A stretch of DNA of 64,000 bases from Pseudonocardia hydrocarbonoxydans (GTDB taxonomy: Bacteria; Actinomycetota; Actinomycetes; Mycobacteriales; Pseudonocardiaceae), in NCBI RefSeq assembly GCF_006539565.1, contig NZ_BJNG01000025.1:62001-126000 (forward strand), written 5' to 3'. Of the stretch, positions 40,794 to 50,460 are shown in pieces (positions within the stretch are counted from its first letter, which is position 1; every line of letters begins with the position of its first letter). Both the position numbers and the translations under genes were made by a program. The notes under the pieces were generated by a model, which worked only from the letters and a program-made list of their open reading frames with translations, ran no database searches and was not told where the DNA came from.

Positions 40794-42323
40794 ATGGAGA
40801 ACGCGCTGCACCGCTTCGTCCGGCTGCTGCGGCTGCGCGGCGTCCGGATCTCCATCCCGGAGGCCCTCGACGCGATGGCCTGCGCCGCCCAGCCCGGGAT
40901 GATGCACGACAAGGAGCAGCTCCGCGCCGCGTTGCGGGTGGCCCTGGTCAAGGACCGCCGCGACGAGGAGATCTTCGACGACATCTTCGACCAGTTCTTC
41001 GCGCTGGTGAAGGTGGGCGGGGAGGACGTCGGCCACGGCCACGGGCACGGCCACGGCGACCTGTCGGACTCCGGCGAGCTGGAGTCGTTCACCCTGTCCG
41101 AGGAGCCGTCCAACACCCCGGAACAGGGCCACGAGCACGGCAAGCCCGCCGACATCCGCGACTACTTCGACCCCGACGACCTGGCCCAGCAGTACAACCT
41201 GCACCAGGAGGCCAACAAGATCGACATGGCCGCGATGACCGACGAGATCGTGCTGTCCAAGGACAGCCAGGGCATCGACGGCGAGGGGCAGCGGGTCCAG
41301 ATCGAGACCGACAGCCTGCACAACGCCGGGATGCCGGGCGAGATCAGCCAGCAGCAGGGCACCAAGGTCGACGCCGACCTGTCGGTGGCGCAGCAGGAGA
41401 TGCTGCTGGGCTGGCTCAACGCCACCGACGACGAGTCGCAGGAGGGCACCGAGGACGACGCGGCGGCCCTGCGGCGGCGGATGACCGGCGTGCTCGCCGG
41501 GCTCCCCGAGGCGCTCAAGAAGCACCTCGAGGCGCTGATGGCCCTGGAGAACAAGGTCGTCGAGGGCGTGGAGGCGGAGAAGGTCCGCGAGGTCGACCGC
41601 GTCGGCGAGCACGAGCGGATGGAACTGGAGGAGTCGATCCGCCGCCTCGCGCACACCCTGCACGGCGGGCTCACGCACAAGCGCAAGGTGTCCAGCCGCG
41701 GCCGGATCGACTCGGGCCGCACGATGCGCCGCAACATGCGCTTCGACGGCATCCCGTTCTCCCCGGTCACGGTGACCCGCTCGGAGGACAAGCCGCGGCT
41801 GGTGATCCTGGCCGACGTGTCGCTGTCGGTGCGGGCCACCGCCCGCTTCACCCTGCACCTGGTGCACGGGCTGCAGAACCTCTTCGGGCAGGTGCGCGCC
41901 TACGCGTTCGTCTCCGACATGGTCGAGGTCACCGACCTGTTCGAGGACCACCCCGTCGAGCAGGCGCTGGGGCTGATCTTCGGCGGCGACGTGCTCGACG
42001 TGGACGCCAACTCCGACTACGGCAAGGCGTTCGGCACGTTCCAGGAGGACCACGCCTCCGCGGTCAACCGCCGCTCCACGGTGATCGTCCTGGGCGACGG
42101 GCGGGGCAACGGCAACGACCCCAACCTGGAGGCGTTCGCCGAGATCACCCGCCGCGCGCGGGAGACGATCTGGCTCACCCCGGAGCCCCGTTACTCCTGG
42201 GGCCTGGGTGGCTGCGACCTGCCCGACTACGCCGAGTACTGCTCCCGGGTGCGGGTCGTCCGCGACCTGACGGGGCTGGAGACCGCCGCCCACGAGATGG
42301 CCGCGGAGCTCGTCGGGCGCTGA
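40794..42323 (+). CDS. VWA (CoxE-like) protein with His-Gly tract
   Basis: A 509-residue partner of the MoxR ATPase. The N-terminal region has HGHGHGHGHG-type sequence at residues 81-88 and a second His cluster HEHG near 113. A helical acidic middle (residues 140-300) is followed by a von Willebrand A domain with MIDAS D341-S343-S345 (LADVSLSVR) and later DVDANSDYGKAF. Such VWA proteins bind the target enzyme while the ATPase drives remodelling, as in CbbQ/CbbO and NorQ/NorD. The position after mno strongly suggests the target is the methanol dehydrogenase. The ATG start lies 3 bases after the moxR stop. Confidence 0.9.
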   Translation: MENALHRFVRLLRLRGVRISIPEALDAMACAAQPGMMHDKEQLRAALRVALVKDRRDEEIFDDIFDQFFALVKVGGEDVGHGHGHGHGDLSDSGELESFTLSEEPSNTPEQGHEHGKPADIRDYFDPDDLAQQYNLHQEANKIDMAAMTDEIVLSKDSQGIDGEGQRVQIETDSLHNAGMPGEISQQQGTKVDADLSVAQQEMLLGWLNATDDESQEGTEDDAAALRRRMTGVLAGLPEALKKHLEALMALENKVVEGVEAEKVREVDRVGEHERMELEESIRRLAHTLHGGLTHKRKVSSRGRIDSGRTMRRNMRFDGIPFSPVTVTRSEDKPRLVILADVSLSVRATARFTLHLVHGLQNLFGQVRAYAFVSDMVEVTDLFEDHPVEQALGLIFGGDVLDVDANSDYGKAFGTFQEDHASAVNRRSTVIVLGDGRGNGNDPNLEAFAEITRRARETIWLTPEPRYSWGLGGCDLPDYAEYCSRVRVVRDLTGLETAAHEMAAELVGR

Positions 42324-42350
42324 GCCCGCGCCCCTGCCACGGCGACGCAG

Positions 42351-42385
42351 GACGACCGCGCAGACCTCCGGTCCGCGCGGTCGTC
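42351..42385 (+). terminator. Terminator hairpin after the VWA gene
   Basis: The 11-bp stem GACGACCGCGC (42351-42361) pairs with GCGCGGTCGTC (42375-42385), with GACC/GGTC pairing inside. It lies 27 bases past the VWA stop. Confidence 0.75.
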
Positions 42386-42472
42386 GTGCTGTCCACCCCC
42401 GGGAACGGCGCGGCCCGACCCCGCCCGGGGGACCCCGATCCCGTGACGTGGACCCGATCGGCCACCGACCGT

Positions 42473-42511
42473 TGCAATTAGCACAGGCTGGGTTAAGTTA
42501 GGGCGTCCTAT
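42473..42511 (+). promoter_or_regulatory. Siderophore operon promoter with IdeR/DmdR-type iron box
   Basis: TTGCAA (about 42473) is a -35 candidate and TAAGTT about 16 bases later a -10. Bases 42493-42511, TTAAGTTAGGGCGTCCTAT, match about 13 of 19 positions of the consensus TTAGGTTAGGCTAACCTAA and overlap the -10. Iron-bound IdeR/DmdR would thereby repress the operon. The right half-site is weak. Confidence 0.6.
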
Positions 42512-42541
42512 TAGTCCGCACGGCCTACGGGAGGCCCCGCG

Positions 42542-44041
42542 TTGACCTCGCTCGCCCATCCGCCGGATCAGCTGCAGCCGACGCGCTCGACGCCGGACCC
42601 CCGCTCGCACCTCCTCGACGACACCTCGCTCGAGGCCTACCGCAGCGGCGTCGCCGACGGCGTCGACCGGGTCGCCCGGCGGATCGGGGCCGTCGACGGC
42701 CCGGTCACCGGGGCGAGCGCGGCCGAGCTGGGTGCGGTGGTGGCCGGCATCGACCTCGACCGCCCGCTGACCCCGTCCGCCGCCCTCGACGAGCTCGACG
42801 CGATCTACCTGCGCGACGCGGTGTTCTTCCACCACCCGCGCTACCTCGCGCACCTCAACTGCCCCGTCGTCATCCCGGCGCTGGTCGCCGAGACCGTGCT
42901 GGCGGCGGTGAACTCCTCGCTCGACACCGTCGACCAGTCGATGGGCGCCACCGTCATCGAGCAGCGGCTGATCGCCTGGACGGCCGGGCGGATCGGGCTG
43001 GGTGAGCACGCGGACGGGGTGTTCACCAGCGGCGGCACCCAGTCGAACCTGCAGGCGCTGCTGATCGCCCGCGAGCGGGCCCGCACGCAGACCCCGGCGG
43101 GCACCGCGCCCCGGCGGCTGCGGATCCTGGCCTCGGAGGTCGGGCACTTCTCGGTGGTCACCGCCGCCCGGCTGCTCGGGCTCGGTCCCGGCGCCGTCGT
43201 CCCCGTCGCCTGCGACGCGGACAAGCGGATGCGCACCGACGCGCTGGCCCGCGAGCTGCGGCGCGCCGCGGCGCGCGGGGAGACGGTGATGGCCGTCGTC
43301 GCGACGGCGGGCACCACCGACTTCGGCAGCATCGACCCGCTCCCGCAGATCGCCGACCTGTGCGCCGCGACCGGCGCCTGGCTGCACGTCGACGCCGCCT
43401 ACGGCTGCGGGCTGCTCGTCTCGACCCGGCGTCGGGGGATGCTCGCGGGGATCGAGCGGGCCGACTCCGTGACCGTCGACTTCCACAAGTCGTTCTTCCA
43501 GCCCGTCAGCTCCAGTGCCGTGCTGGTGCGCGACCGGGCGCAGCTGCGCCACGTCACCCACCACGCCGACTACCTCAACCCCGCCCGCGACGCCGCGCGC
43601 CCGGTGCGCAACCAGGTCGACAAGAGCCTGGCCACCACCCGCCGCTTCGACGCCCTGAAGCTGTGGCTGACGCTGCGGACCATGGGGGCCGACGGGGTCG
43701 GCGAGCTGTTCGACGCCGTCGTCGACCTCGCCGCGCAGGCCTACCAGCTCCTCGCCGCCGACCCGCGCTTCGAGGTGGCGACGCGTCCCACGCTGAGCAC
43801 CCTGGTGTTCCGCTGGGCCGGGCCCGACGAGCGGGCCGACGCCGTGACGCTGCACGTGCGCGAGGCGCTGTTCGCCTCCGGGGCGGCGGTGGTCGCGAGC
43901 ACCACCGTCGACGGCCGGCACTGGCTCAAGTTCACCGTGCTCAACCCCCGCACCTCGATCGAGGACATCGCCGAGGTGCTCGACCTGATCGCCGACCACG
44001 CCCGTGACCACCTGGCCCGGCCGGCCGTGCTCGCGAGCTGA
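42542..44041 (+). CDS. desA: Siderophore lysine decarboxylase (DesA-like)
   Basis: A 499-residue PLP-dependent group II decarboxylase. It turns lysine into cadaverine, the first step of desferrioxamine-type hydroxamate siderophores. The PLP lysine lies in VDFHKSFFQP, with TSGGTQSNLQALLIAR and HVDAAYGCGLL before it, all typical of DesA/DABA decarboxylases. The start is TTG at 42542, with a GGGAGG Shine-Dalgarno upstream. It is the first gene behind the iron box, followed after 12 bases by desB. Ornithine as substrate (giving putrescine-based siderophores) cannot be excluded. Confidence 0.9.
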   Translation: MTSLAHPPDQLQPTRSTPDPRSHLLDDTSLEAYRSGVADGVDRVARRIGAVDGPVTGASAAELGAVVAGIDLDRPLTPSAALDELDAIYLRDAVFFHHPRYLAHLNCPVVIPALVAETVLAAVNSSLDTVDQSMGATVIEQRLIAWTAGRIGLGEHADGVFTSGGTQSNLQALLIARERARTQTPAGTAPRRLRILASEVGHFSVVTAARLLGLGPGAVVPVACDADKRMRTDALARELRRAAARGETVMAVVATAGTTDFGSIDPLPQIADLCAATGAWLHVDAAYGCGLLVSTRRRGMLAGIERADSVTVDFHKSFFQPVSSSAVLVRDRAQLRHVTHHADYLNPARDAARPVRNQVDKSLATTRRFDALKLWLTLRTMGADGVGELFDAVVDLAAQAYQLLAADPRFEVATRPTLSTLVFRWAGPDERADAVTLHVREALFASGAAVVASTTVDGRHWLKFTVLNPRTSIEDIAEVLDLIADHARDHLARPAVLAS

Positions 44042-44053
44042 GAAGGAGAACCG

Positions 44054-45307
44054 GTGCACGACTTCGTCGCCATCGGCCTCGGCCCGTTCAACCTCGGCCT
44101 GGCCGCACTCACCGACCCGCTCGACGACCTGGACGGCGTGTTCCTGGAGAGCCGCCCCGACTTCGCCTGGCACCCCGGGATGATGCTCGACGGCGCGACC
44201 GTCCAGACCCCGTTCCTGGCCGACCTCGTGACGCTCGCCGACCCGACCTCGCCGCACTCGTTCCTGGCCTACCTCAAGGCCGTCGGGCGGCTCTACCCGT
44301 TCTACATCCGGGAGGACTTCCACCCGCTGCGCGCGGAGTTCGACCGGTACTGCCGCTGGGCCGCGGCCCGGATCCCGGCGATCCGGTTCGACCGGCACGT
44401 CGACCGCGTCACCCACGACGGGGAGGCCTACGTGGTGCGCGCGGTGGGCCGCGACGGCGCCGTCGAGTCCTACCGCGGCCGGCGGCTCGTGCTCGGCACC
44501 GGCACCCCGCCGTGGGTGCCGCAGCCCGGACTGGAGGACTGCCACAACGCCCACTACCTGCAGCGACGCGAGGAGCTGCTCGGGCGCGACAGCATCACCG
44601 TCGTCGGCAGCGGGCAGAGCGCCGCGGAGATCTACCGCGACCTGCTCGGCGAGATCGACCGCGGCTTCACCCTGAACTGGGTGACGCGCTCGGCGCGGTT
44701 CTTCCCGCTGGAGTACACGAAGCTGACGCTGGAGATGACCTCCCCGGACTACCTCGACTACTTCCACGCCCTGCCCGCGGCGCAGCGCGACCGGCTCGTC
44801 GGGGAGCAGGGGAACCTCTACAAGGGCATCAGCGCCGACGTCATCGACGCGATCTTCGACCTGCTCTACGAGAAGAGCCTGCACGGCCCGGTCCGCACGC
44901 GGCTGCTCACCAACACCTCGCTCGCCCACGTCACCCGCGACGGCGACGGCTTCGCCCTCGACCTGCACCACGACGAGCAGGGCCGCGACTTCCGCATCGA
45001 CACCGCGGGCCTGGTGCTGGCCACCGGCTACCGCGCGGAGGTGCCCGCGTTCCTCGACCCGGTCCGCGACCGGATCGCCTGGGACGACCGGGGCCGCTTC
45101 GACGTGGCCCGCAACTACAGCATCGACACCGGGAGGACCGAGATCTTCGTCCAGAACGCCGAGCTGCACACCCACGGCTTCGTCGCCCCCGACCTCGGGA
45201 TGGCGGCCTACCGCAACTCCACGATCATCGCCGAGCTGCTCGGCCGGGAGCCCTACCCGATCGAGAAGTCGATCGCGTTCCAGGAGTTCGGGGCGGGGGT
45301 GGCATGA
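44054..45307 (+). CDS. desB: Siderophore amine N-monooxygenase (DesB-like)
   Basis: A 417-residue FAD/NADPH N-hydroxylase of the lysine/ornithine monooxygenase family. It hydroxylates cadaverine on nitrogen. FAD binding is at [15 protein letters not shown], the NADPH site at [12 protein letters not shown], and the C-terminal [13 protein letters not shown] is a family hallmark. The GTG start follows GAGAAGGAGAA, a strong Shine-Dalgarno. Its stop overlaps the desC start as ATGA. Confidence 0.93.
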   Translation: MHDFVAIGLGPFNLGLAALTDPLDDLDGVFLESRPDFAWHPGMMLDGATVQTPFLADLVTLADPTSPHSFLAYLKAVGRLYPFYIREDFHPLRAEFDRYCRWAAARIPAIRFDRHVDRVTHDGEAYVVRAVGRDGAVESYRGRRLVLGTGTPPWVPQPGLEDCHNAHYLQRREELLGRDSITVVGSGQSAAEIYRDLLGEIDRGFTLNWVTRSARFFPLEYTKLTLEMTSPDYLDYFHALPAAQRDRLVGEQGNLYKGISADVIDAIFDLLYEKSLHGPVRTRLLTNTSLAHVTRDGDGFALDLHHDEQGRDFRIDTAGLVLATGYRAEVPAFLDPVRDRIAWDDRGRFDVARNYSIDTGRTEIFVQNAELHTHGFVAPDLGMAAYRNSTIIAELLGREPYPIEKSIAFQEFGAGVA

Positions 45308-45828
45308 GCGGGTTCACCTTCCGGCCGGTCGATCCCGCCGCCGACGCCCCGTTGCTGCAGAGCTGGCTCTCCCACCCGAAGTCGGCGTTCTGGATGATGA
45401 CCGACCTGGACGTCGAGGGGGTGGCCGGCTACTTCGCCGGCGTCGACGCCGACCCGGCCCAGCAGGCGCTGCTCGGCCTGCGCGACGGGCGTCCGGCGTT
45501 CCTGATGGAGCGCTACGACCCGGCGCACAGCGAGCTGGCCGCGGTCTACGACGTGGCGGACGGCGACGTCGGCATGCACTTCCTGGTGCCGCCGACCGAC
45601 GAGCCGGTGCACGGCTTCACCCGCTCGGTGATCACCGCCGTGATGGCGCACCTGTTCGACGACCCGCGCACGCACCGGGTCGTCGTGGAACCCGACGACC
45701 GCAACACCGCCGTGCACGCGCTCAACGCCCACGTCGGGTTCGTCGAGGACCGGGTGGTGGCGCTGGAGGGCAAGAAGGGGCTGCTCAGCTTCTGCACCCG
45801 CGAGCAGTTCGAGGGGGCGGTCGGATGA
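45304..45828 (+). CDS. desC: Siderophore acyltransferase (DesC-like GNAT)
   Basis: A 174-residue GNAT-fold acyltransferase of the IucB/RhbD/DesC group. It acylates N-hydroxycadaverine with acetyl- or succinyl-CoA to make the hydroxamate. The family features are [25 protein letters not shown] and [23 protein letters not shown]. It overlaps the genes on both sides by 4 bases. The acyl chain used, and so the exact siderophore, cannot be read from sequence. Confidence 0.9.
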   Translation: MSGFTFRPVDPAADAPLLQSWLSHPKSAFWMMTDLDVEGVAGYFAGVDADPAQQALLGLRDGRPAFLMERYDPAHSELAAVYDVADGDVGMHFLVPPTDEPVHGFTRSVITAVMAHLFDDPRTHRVVVEPDDRNTAVHALNAHVGFVEDRVVALEGKKGLLSFCTREQFEGAVG

Positions 45829-47552
45829 GTGCCGTCACCGAGGTCGTGTCCCACCTGGAGCCCGCGCGCTGGGCCGTGGCCAACCGGCGCCTGGTGCGCA
45901 AGGCCCTCGCCGAGTTCTCCCACGAGCGGCTGCTCGACCCCGAGCCCGACGGCGACCGCTGGGTCGTGCGCGCCGGTCCCGTCGAGTACCGGTTCGCCGC
46001 GCAGCGCCTGGCCCTGGACCACTGGCACGTCGACGCCGACTCGATCACCCGCCACCGCGACGGCGTCGCGCCCGAGCCGGACGCGCTGGACTTCTTCCTG
46101 GAGTTCCGCGAGCAGCTCGGGCTCACCGACGAGGTGCTGCCGGTCTACCTGGAGGAGATCACCAGCACGCTGGCAGGCACAACGTTCAAGCTGGGGCGGC
46201 CGGTGAGCAGCAAGGAGCTGGCGCGCGCCGGGTTCCAGGACGTCGAGGCGGGCATGACCGAGGGCCACCCGTGCTTCGTGGCCAACAACGGCCGCCTCGG
46301 GTTCGACGCCGCCGAGTACCGCGCCTACGCCCCGGAGGCCGCGGAGCCGGTGCGCCTGGTGTGGCTGGCCGTGCGCCGGGACCGGGCCACGTTCTCCTGC
46401 TCGCCCGACCTCGACCACGACGCGCTGGTCGCCGCGGAGCTCGACCCCGCCACCCTGGAGCGCTTCGCGGGCGTCGTCGACCTCGGCGACCGCTACCTGC
46501 TGCCGGTGCACCCCTGGCAGTGGTGGAACCGGATCGCGGTCACCTTCGCCGCCGACGTCGCCCGCGGCGACATCGTCTGCCTCGGCGAGGGCGACGACGC
46601 CCACCGCGCCCAGCAGTCGGTGCGCACCTTCTTCAACACCTCGGTCCCGGAGCGGCACTACGTCAAGACCGCGCTGTCGGTGCTCAACATGGGCTTCGTC
46701 CGCGGGCTGTCGGCGCGCTACATGGAGGGCACGCCCGCGATCAACGACTGGCTGCACGAGCTGGTCACCGGCGACGAGGTGCTGGCCGGGCTCGGGTTCA
46801 CGATCCTGCGCGAGCGCGCGGCCATCGGCTACCACGCGACGACCTACGCCGCGGCGTCGCCGAGCTCGCCCTACACCAAGATGCTGGCCGCGCTGTGGCG
46901 GGAGAGCCCGGTGCCCGGCCTCGCGCCGGGCGAGCGGCTGGCCACGATGGCCTCGCTGCTGCACGTCGACGACGAGGGCAACGCGCTGGTCGGGGAGCTG
47001 ATCGCGGAGTCGGGGCTGGCACCGGCCGACTGGCTGGCGCGCTACCTCGACGCCTACCTCGCGCCGCTGCTGCACTGCCTGCACGCCCACCGGCTGGTGT
47101 TCATGCCGCACGGGGAGAACCTGATCCTGGTGCTCCGCGACGGCGTGCCCACCCGGGTGATCATGAAGGACATCGGCGAGGAGATCGCCGTCATGGACCC
47201 GGACGTCGCCCTGCCGCCCGCCGTCGAGCGGATCCGCGTGGAGGTCCCCGCGCACCTGCAGCCGCTGTCGATCCTCACCGACGTCTTCGACTGCGTGTTC
47301 CGCTTCCTCGCCGCGACGATGCACACCGGCGGGCTGCTCGACCAGGACGAGTTCTGGTCGGCCGTCGCGGACCACGTCGCCGCCCGACCCCACGATCCCG
47401 CCCTGTTCGCCGACCGCTTCGCGCTGTCGTGTCTCAACCGGCTGCAGCTGCGCAACAACCGGCAGATGGTCGACCTCGCCGATCCCGCGGGCTCGCTCGC
47501 GATCGTCGGGGAGCTGGACAACCCGATCGCCCCCCACCGGAGGAACCCATGA
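45825..47552 (+). CDS. desD: NRPS-independent siderophore synthetase (DesD-like, IucA/IucC)
   Basis: A 575-residue NIS synthetase that joins hydroxamate units with ATP to form the oligomeric or macrocyclic siderophore. The IucA/IucC core shows VSSKELARAGFQDVEAGMTEGHPCFVANNGRLGF, seen as EGHPCFVANNGR, then LPVHPWQWWNR, SVRTFFNTS and the ATP-binding KTALSVLNMGFVRGLSARYM region. HGENLILVLRDG and VIMKDIGEEI follow in the C-terminal ferric reductase-like FhuF/IucC domain. It overlaps desC and the binding-protein gene by 4 bases each. Confidence 0.94.
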   Translation: MSAVTEVVSHLEPARWAVANRRLVRKALAEFSHERLLDPEPDGDRWVVRAGPVEYRFAAQRLALDHWHVDADSITRHRDGVAPEPDALDFFLEFREQLGLTDEVLPVYLEEITSTLAGTTFKLGRPVSSKELARAGFQDVEAGMTEGHPCFVANNGRLGFDAAEYRAYAPEAAEPVRLVWLAVRRDRATFSCSPDLDHDALVAAELDPATLERFAGVVDLGDRYLLPVHPWQWWNRIAVTFAADVARGDIVCLGEGDDAHRAQQSVRTFFNTSVPERHYVKTALSVLNMGFVRGLSARYMEGTPAINDWLHELVTGDEVLAGLGFTILRERAAIGYHATTYAAASPSSPYTKMLAALWRESPVPGLAPGERLATMASLLHVDDEGNALVGELIAESGLAPADWLARYLDAYLAPLLHCLHAHRLVFMPHGENLILVLRDGVPTRVIMKDIGEEIAVMDPDVALPPAVERIRVEVPAHLQPLSILTDVFDCVFRFLAATMHTGGLLDQDEFWSAVADHVAARPHDPALFADRFALSCLNRLQLRNNRQMVDLADPAGSLAIVGELDNPIAPHRRNP

Positions 47553-48565
47553 CCGCACCGATCAGCCGCCGCACCCTGTTCCGCGGGGCGGGTGTGCTCG
47601 GCCTGGGCGTCGCCCTCGCCGGATGCTCCGGCGGGCCCGCTCCCGCCGGGGACGGCGCCGGGACCCGGACCATCACCCACAAGCTGGGCACCACCGAGAT
47701 CACCGGGACCCCCGAGCGGGTCGTCACCATCGGCCTGACCGAGCAGGACTACGTGCTCGCGCTCGGCGTGGTCCCCGTCGGGGTGCGGGAGTGGTTCGGC
47801 GAGCAGCCCGGCGCGCTGTGGCCGTGGGCGGCCGGGCGGGCCGGGGGCGCCGTACCCGAGGTGCTGCCCGTCGCGGAGCTGAACTACGAGCAGGTCGCCG
47901 CGCTCGCCCCGGACCTCATCCTGGGCGTCAACTACACGATGACGCAGGCGGAGTACGACACGCTCAGCGCACTCGCGCCGACCGTCGGCCCGCCCGTGGA
48001 GTACGCCGACTACGGGGCGCCGTGGCAGGTGATCAACGAGGTCGTCGGCACCGCGCTGGGCCGCTCCGAGCAGGCCGCGCAGCTCGTCGCCCCGATCGAG
48101 CAGGGCATCGCCGACCTGCGGGCGACCGTGCCCGCGGGGCGCACCGGCCTGCTCGCCGCGCTGCTGGAGGACGGCAGCTACTACGTCTACGCCGAGGGGC
48201 CCGCGCCCGCGCTGCTCGCCGACCTCGGTCTCGCGCTGCCCCCCGCCGCCGAGGCGCTGTTCACCGGGGAGAACCGCCCGCCGGTGCTGCTGAGCCCCGA
48301 GCAGCTCGGGGTGCTGGAGGCCGACGTGCTCGTCGTCGGCCTCTACGGGGCGTTCGCCGACACCGCGACCATCGACGACCCGGTGTTCGCGAACCTGCGC
48401 GTGGCGCAGGAGGGCCGCGCGGTCCTGCTGCCCGAGCTGAGCGAGACCAACGGGGCGCTGTCGTTCGGCTCGGTGCTCAGCCTGCCCGTGGCGCTGGACC
48501 AGCTCGCCCCGCGCCTGGCGGCGGCGCTCGACGGCGACCCGGCCACGGCGGTGCCCGCGGCCTGA
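47549..48565 (+). CDS. Iron-siderophore ABC transporter substrate-binding lipoprotein
   Basis: A 338-residue class III periplasmic-type binding protein that captures the ferric siderophore. The N-terminus SRRTLFRGAGVLGLGVALAGC combines a twin-arginine-like motif with a lipobox. The mature part has the FepB/FhuD pattern ERVVTIGLTEQDYVLALGVVPVGV and NYEQVAALAPDLILGVNYTM. It overlaps desD by 4 bases. No permease or ATPase gene follows, so the transporter must be completed by genes elsewhere. Confidence 0.92.
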   Translation: MTAPISRRTLFRGAGVLGLGVALAGCSGGPAPAGDGAGTRTITHKLGTTEITGTPERVVTIGLTEQDYVLALGVVPVGVREWFGEQPGALWPWAAGRAGGAVPEVLPVAELNYEQVAALAPDLILGVNYTMTQAEYDTLSALAPTVGPPVEYADYGAPWQVINEVVGTALGRSEQAAQLVAPIEQGIADLRATVPAGRTGLLAALLEDGSYYVYAEGPAPALLADLGLALPPAAEALFTGENRPPVLLSPEQLGVLEADVLVVGLYGAFADTATIDDPVFANLRVAQEGRAVLLPELSETNGALSFGSVLSLPVALDQLAPRLAAALDGDPATAVPAA

Positions 48566-48600
48566 CCGTTGCGACAGGTGTCCGGCGGGCGGTCGCGACA

Positions 48601-48606
48601 TAGGGT
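48601..48606 (+). promoter_or_regulatory. -10 hexamer TAGGGT before the methyltransferase gene
   Basis: TAGGGT lies 6 bases before the ATG at 48613 and predicts a leaderless transcript separate from the siderophore operon. Confidence 0.5.
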
Positions 48607-48612
48607 CGGACG

Positions 48613-49356
48613 ATGACCACCGCGACCGCCCCCCGGCTCACGATGGGCGCCGACGGGCGGCTGCGCCACCGGATCACCGCGGACGAGATCAGTAACGACC
48701 TCGCCGGCTGGATCGCCGACGACCTCGTCGCCCCCGGGCACATCGAGGCGTCGGCGTTCGAGCGGACGTTCGTCTCGGTGATCGCCTCGGTCGACCCCGG
48801 CTGGACCGCCTTCTACCGCAACACCCTGCGCGAGCTGGGCCGCGGCGGGGCACCCGGTGGCACCAACGCCGGGATGGCGCCGGTGCACGACCGGGCCGTC
48901 GAGCTGGCCGTCGGGTCGGTCGTCGAGCTGGGATGCTGCTTCGGGTTCCTGTCGCTGCAGCTCGTCGCGGCCGGGCACGAGGTCACCGCCGTCGACCTGT
49001 CGGCGGGCACCGTGCGCCTGCTGTCCCGGGTCGCCCCGGCGCTCGACCTGCCGCTGCACACCGTCACCGGCGACGCCGCGTCGGTGCCGCTGGCCGACGG
49101 GTGCGCCGACACCGTGTTCGCCGTCCACCTGCTGGAGCACCTGCCGCCCGCGCTCGCCCCGGTCGTGGTCTCCGAGATGCTGCGCCTGGCGAGGCGACGG
49201 GTCGTGGTGGCGGTGCCCTACGAGGACGAGCCGAACGCGGCCTGGGGCCACGTCCGCACCTTCGACGCCGCCGCCCTCGACGCGCTCGGCGCGGCCACCG
49301 GGCGCCCGTACCGGGTGCAGGACCACCACGGCGGCTGGCTCGTCGTCGACGCCTGA
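48613..49356 (+). CDS. mftM: SAM-dependent methyltransferase, probable mycofactocin-glycan MftM
   Basis: A 247-residue class I methyltransferase. The SAM-binding motif I is VVELGCCFGFLSLQLVAAG with AVDLSAGTVRLL after it; VFAVHLLEHLPP is motif IV. The N-terminal segment LRHRITADEISNDLAGWIAD and the GGTNAGMAPVHDRA region fit the family that 2-O-methylates the oligoglucose chain of mycofactocin. In Mycobacterium smegmatis the MftM gene lies near the methanol dehydrogenase gene (from memory), as it does here apart from the intervening siderophore operon. The assignment rests on recognition and context, not on a computed match. Confidence 0.65.
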   Translation: MTTATAPRLTMGADGRLRHRITADEISNDLAGWIADDLVAPGHIEASAFERTFVSVIASVDPGWTAFYRNTLRELGRGGAPGGTNAGMAPVHDRAVELAVGSVVELGCCFGFLSLQLVAAGHEVTAVDLSAGTVRLLSRVAPALDLPLHTVTGDAASVPLADGCADTVFAVHLLEHLPPALAPVVVSEMLRLARRRVVVAVPYEDEPNAAWGHVRTFDAAALDALGAATGRPYRVQDHHGGWLVVDA

Positions 49357-50460
49357 TCAGACCCGTACCGCGGCGCGCCGGAGGCGGTGCGCGAGCAGTT
49401 CCAGCGGTCCGCGCGGGAACCGCCGCAGCCACGCGGGCGCGGCCAGCAGCAGCACCAGCGAGATCGCGGCCCACAGCCCGACCACCCACCACGGCCGGGC
49501 GTCGGCGAAGCGGCCCGCGAGACCGAGGCCCCAGTCGGAGCACAGCGCGGCGGCGAGCACGTTCTGCAGGACGTAGCACGACAGCGCCGTCCGCCCGACG
49601 GCCGCGAGCCGCCGCCGCCCTACCCCGCCGCGGGTGCGCGCGACCAGCTCGGTGACCGCGCCGAGCAGCCCGAGCGCCACCAGCGGCGGCACGAGGTAGC
49701 GGTCGACGAGGACCCAGTCCGGTCCGGCGAGCGCCGTCGCCACGTTCAGCGGGACGCCCAGCCCCAGCCCGTACGCGGCGAGCCGCCGGCGCAATCGGGC
49801 GCCTCCGGCGTCGAACACCCCTGCGCGCAGCAGCCGTGACCCGACCAGGAACAGCACCGTCGCGGACGGGACGATCAGCAGCAGCTCGGCGCGGTAGAGG
49901 GCGAACCCGGTCACCCGTTCCGCGACCTGGGCGGTCCAGCTCGCGGTGCTCCCCACCGGACCCGGCCCTGCGGCCGTCGGCGGGGCGGTGGCCAGCAGCG
50001 CCGTCACCCCGAGCACCGCCACCACGAACGCCGAGCCGACGCCGCCGATCCAGGCGCGCACGACCCGGTCGCTGCGCCCGACCAGGTGGGCGACGAGCAG
50101 CGAGGTGATCGCGTAGCCCATGAGCACGTCGAACTCGAAGACCAGCAGGTAGTGCAGCAGCCCCTCGACGAACAGGATCGCGGCCCGCACCGGGTACCGC
50201 CCCGGCCACGGCACGCCCCGGCGCACCGCGGACCGGTACTGGATCTCCAGGCCGATCCCGAACAGCAGCGTCAGCAGGGCGAGGAACTTGCCGTTCGACA
50301 GCGTGACCAGGACGGTCTGCACGGCACCGGTCGTGTCGATGCCGCCGTGGAGCAGCGCGGCCGGGCCGCCGGGGGCGGTGAACAGCCAGACGTTCGACGC
50401 GAGCGTCCCGAGGATCGCGACGCCGCGCAGGACGTCGAGGGCCTCCACGCGGTCAGGCAC
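49357..50460 (-). CDS. DUF418 domain-containing membrane protein
   Basis: A 367-residue integral membrane protein with about eight to nine hydrophobic segments. The N-terminus RVEALDVLRGVAILGTLASN is the hallmark shared by DUF418 and acyltransferase-3-like proteins, and LLFGIGLEIQYRSA is typical of DUF418. The C-terminal DUF418 domain contains RTALSCYVLQNVLAAAL. The function is unknown. The start codon is GTG. Upstream it overlaps a possible 44-residue membrane peptide, and it converges on mftM with no gap. Confidence 0.87.
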   Translation of the reverse strand: MPDRVEALDVLRGVAILGTLASNVWLFTAPGGPAALLHGGIDTTGAVQTVLVTLSNGKFLALLTLLFGIGLEIQYRSAVRRGVPWPGRYPVRAAILFVEGLLHYLLVFEFDVLMGYAITSLLVAHLVGRSDRVVRAWIGGVGSAFVVAVLGVTALLATAPPTAAGPGPVGSTASWTAQVAERVTGFALYRAELLLIVPSATVLFLVGSRLLRAGVFDAGGARLRRRLAAYGLGLGVPLNVATALAGPDWVLVDRYLVPPLVALGLLGAVTELVARTRGGVGRRRLAAVGRTALSCYVLQNVLAAALCSDWGLGLAGRFADARPWWVVGLWAAISLVLLLAAPAWLRRFPRGPLELLAHRLRRAAVRV

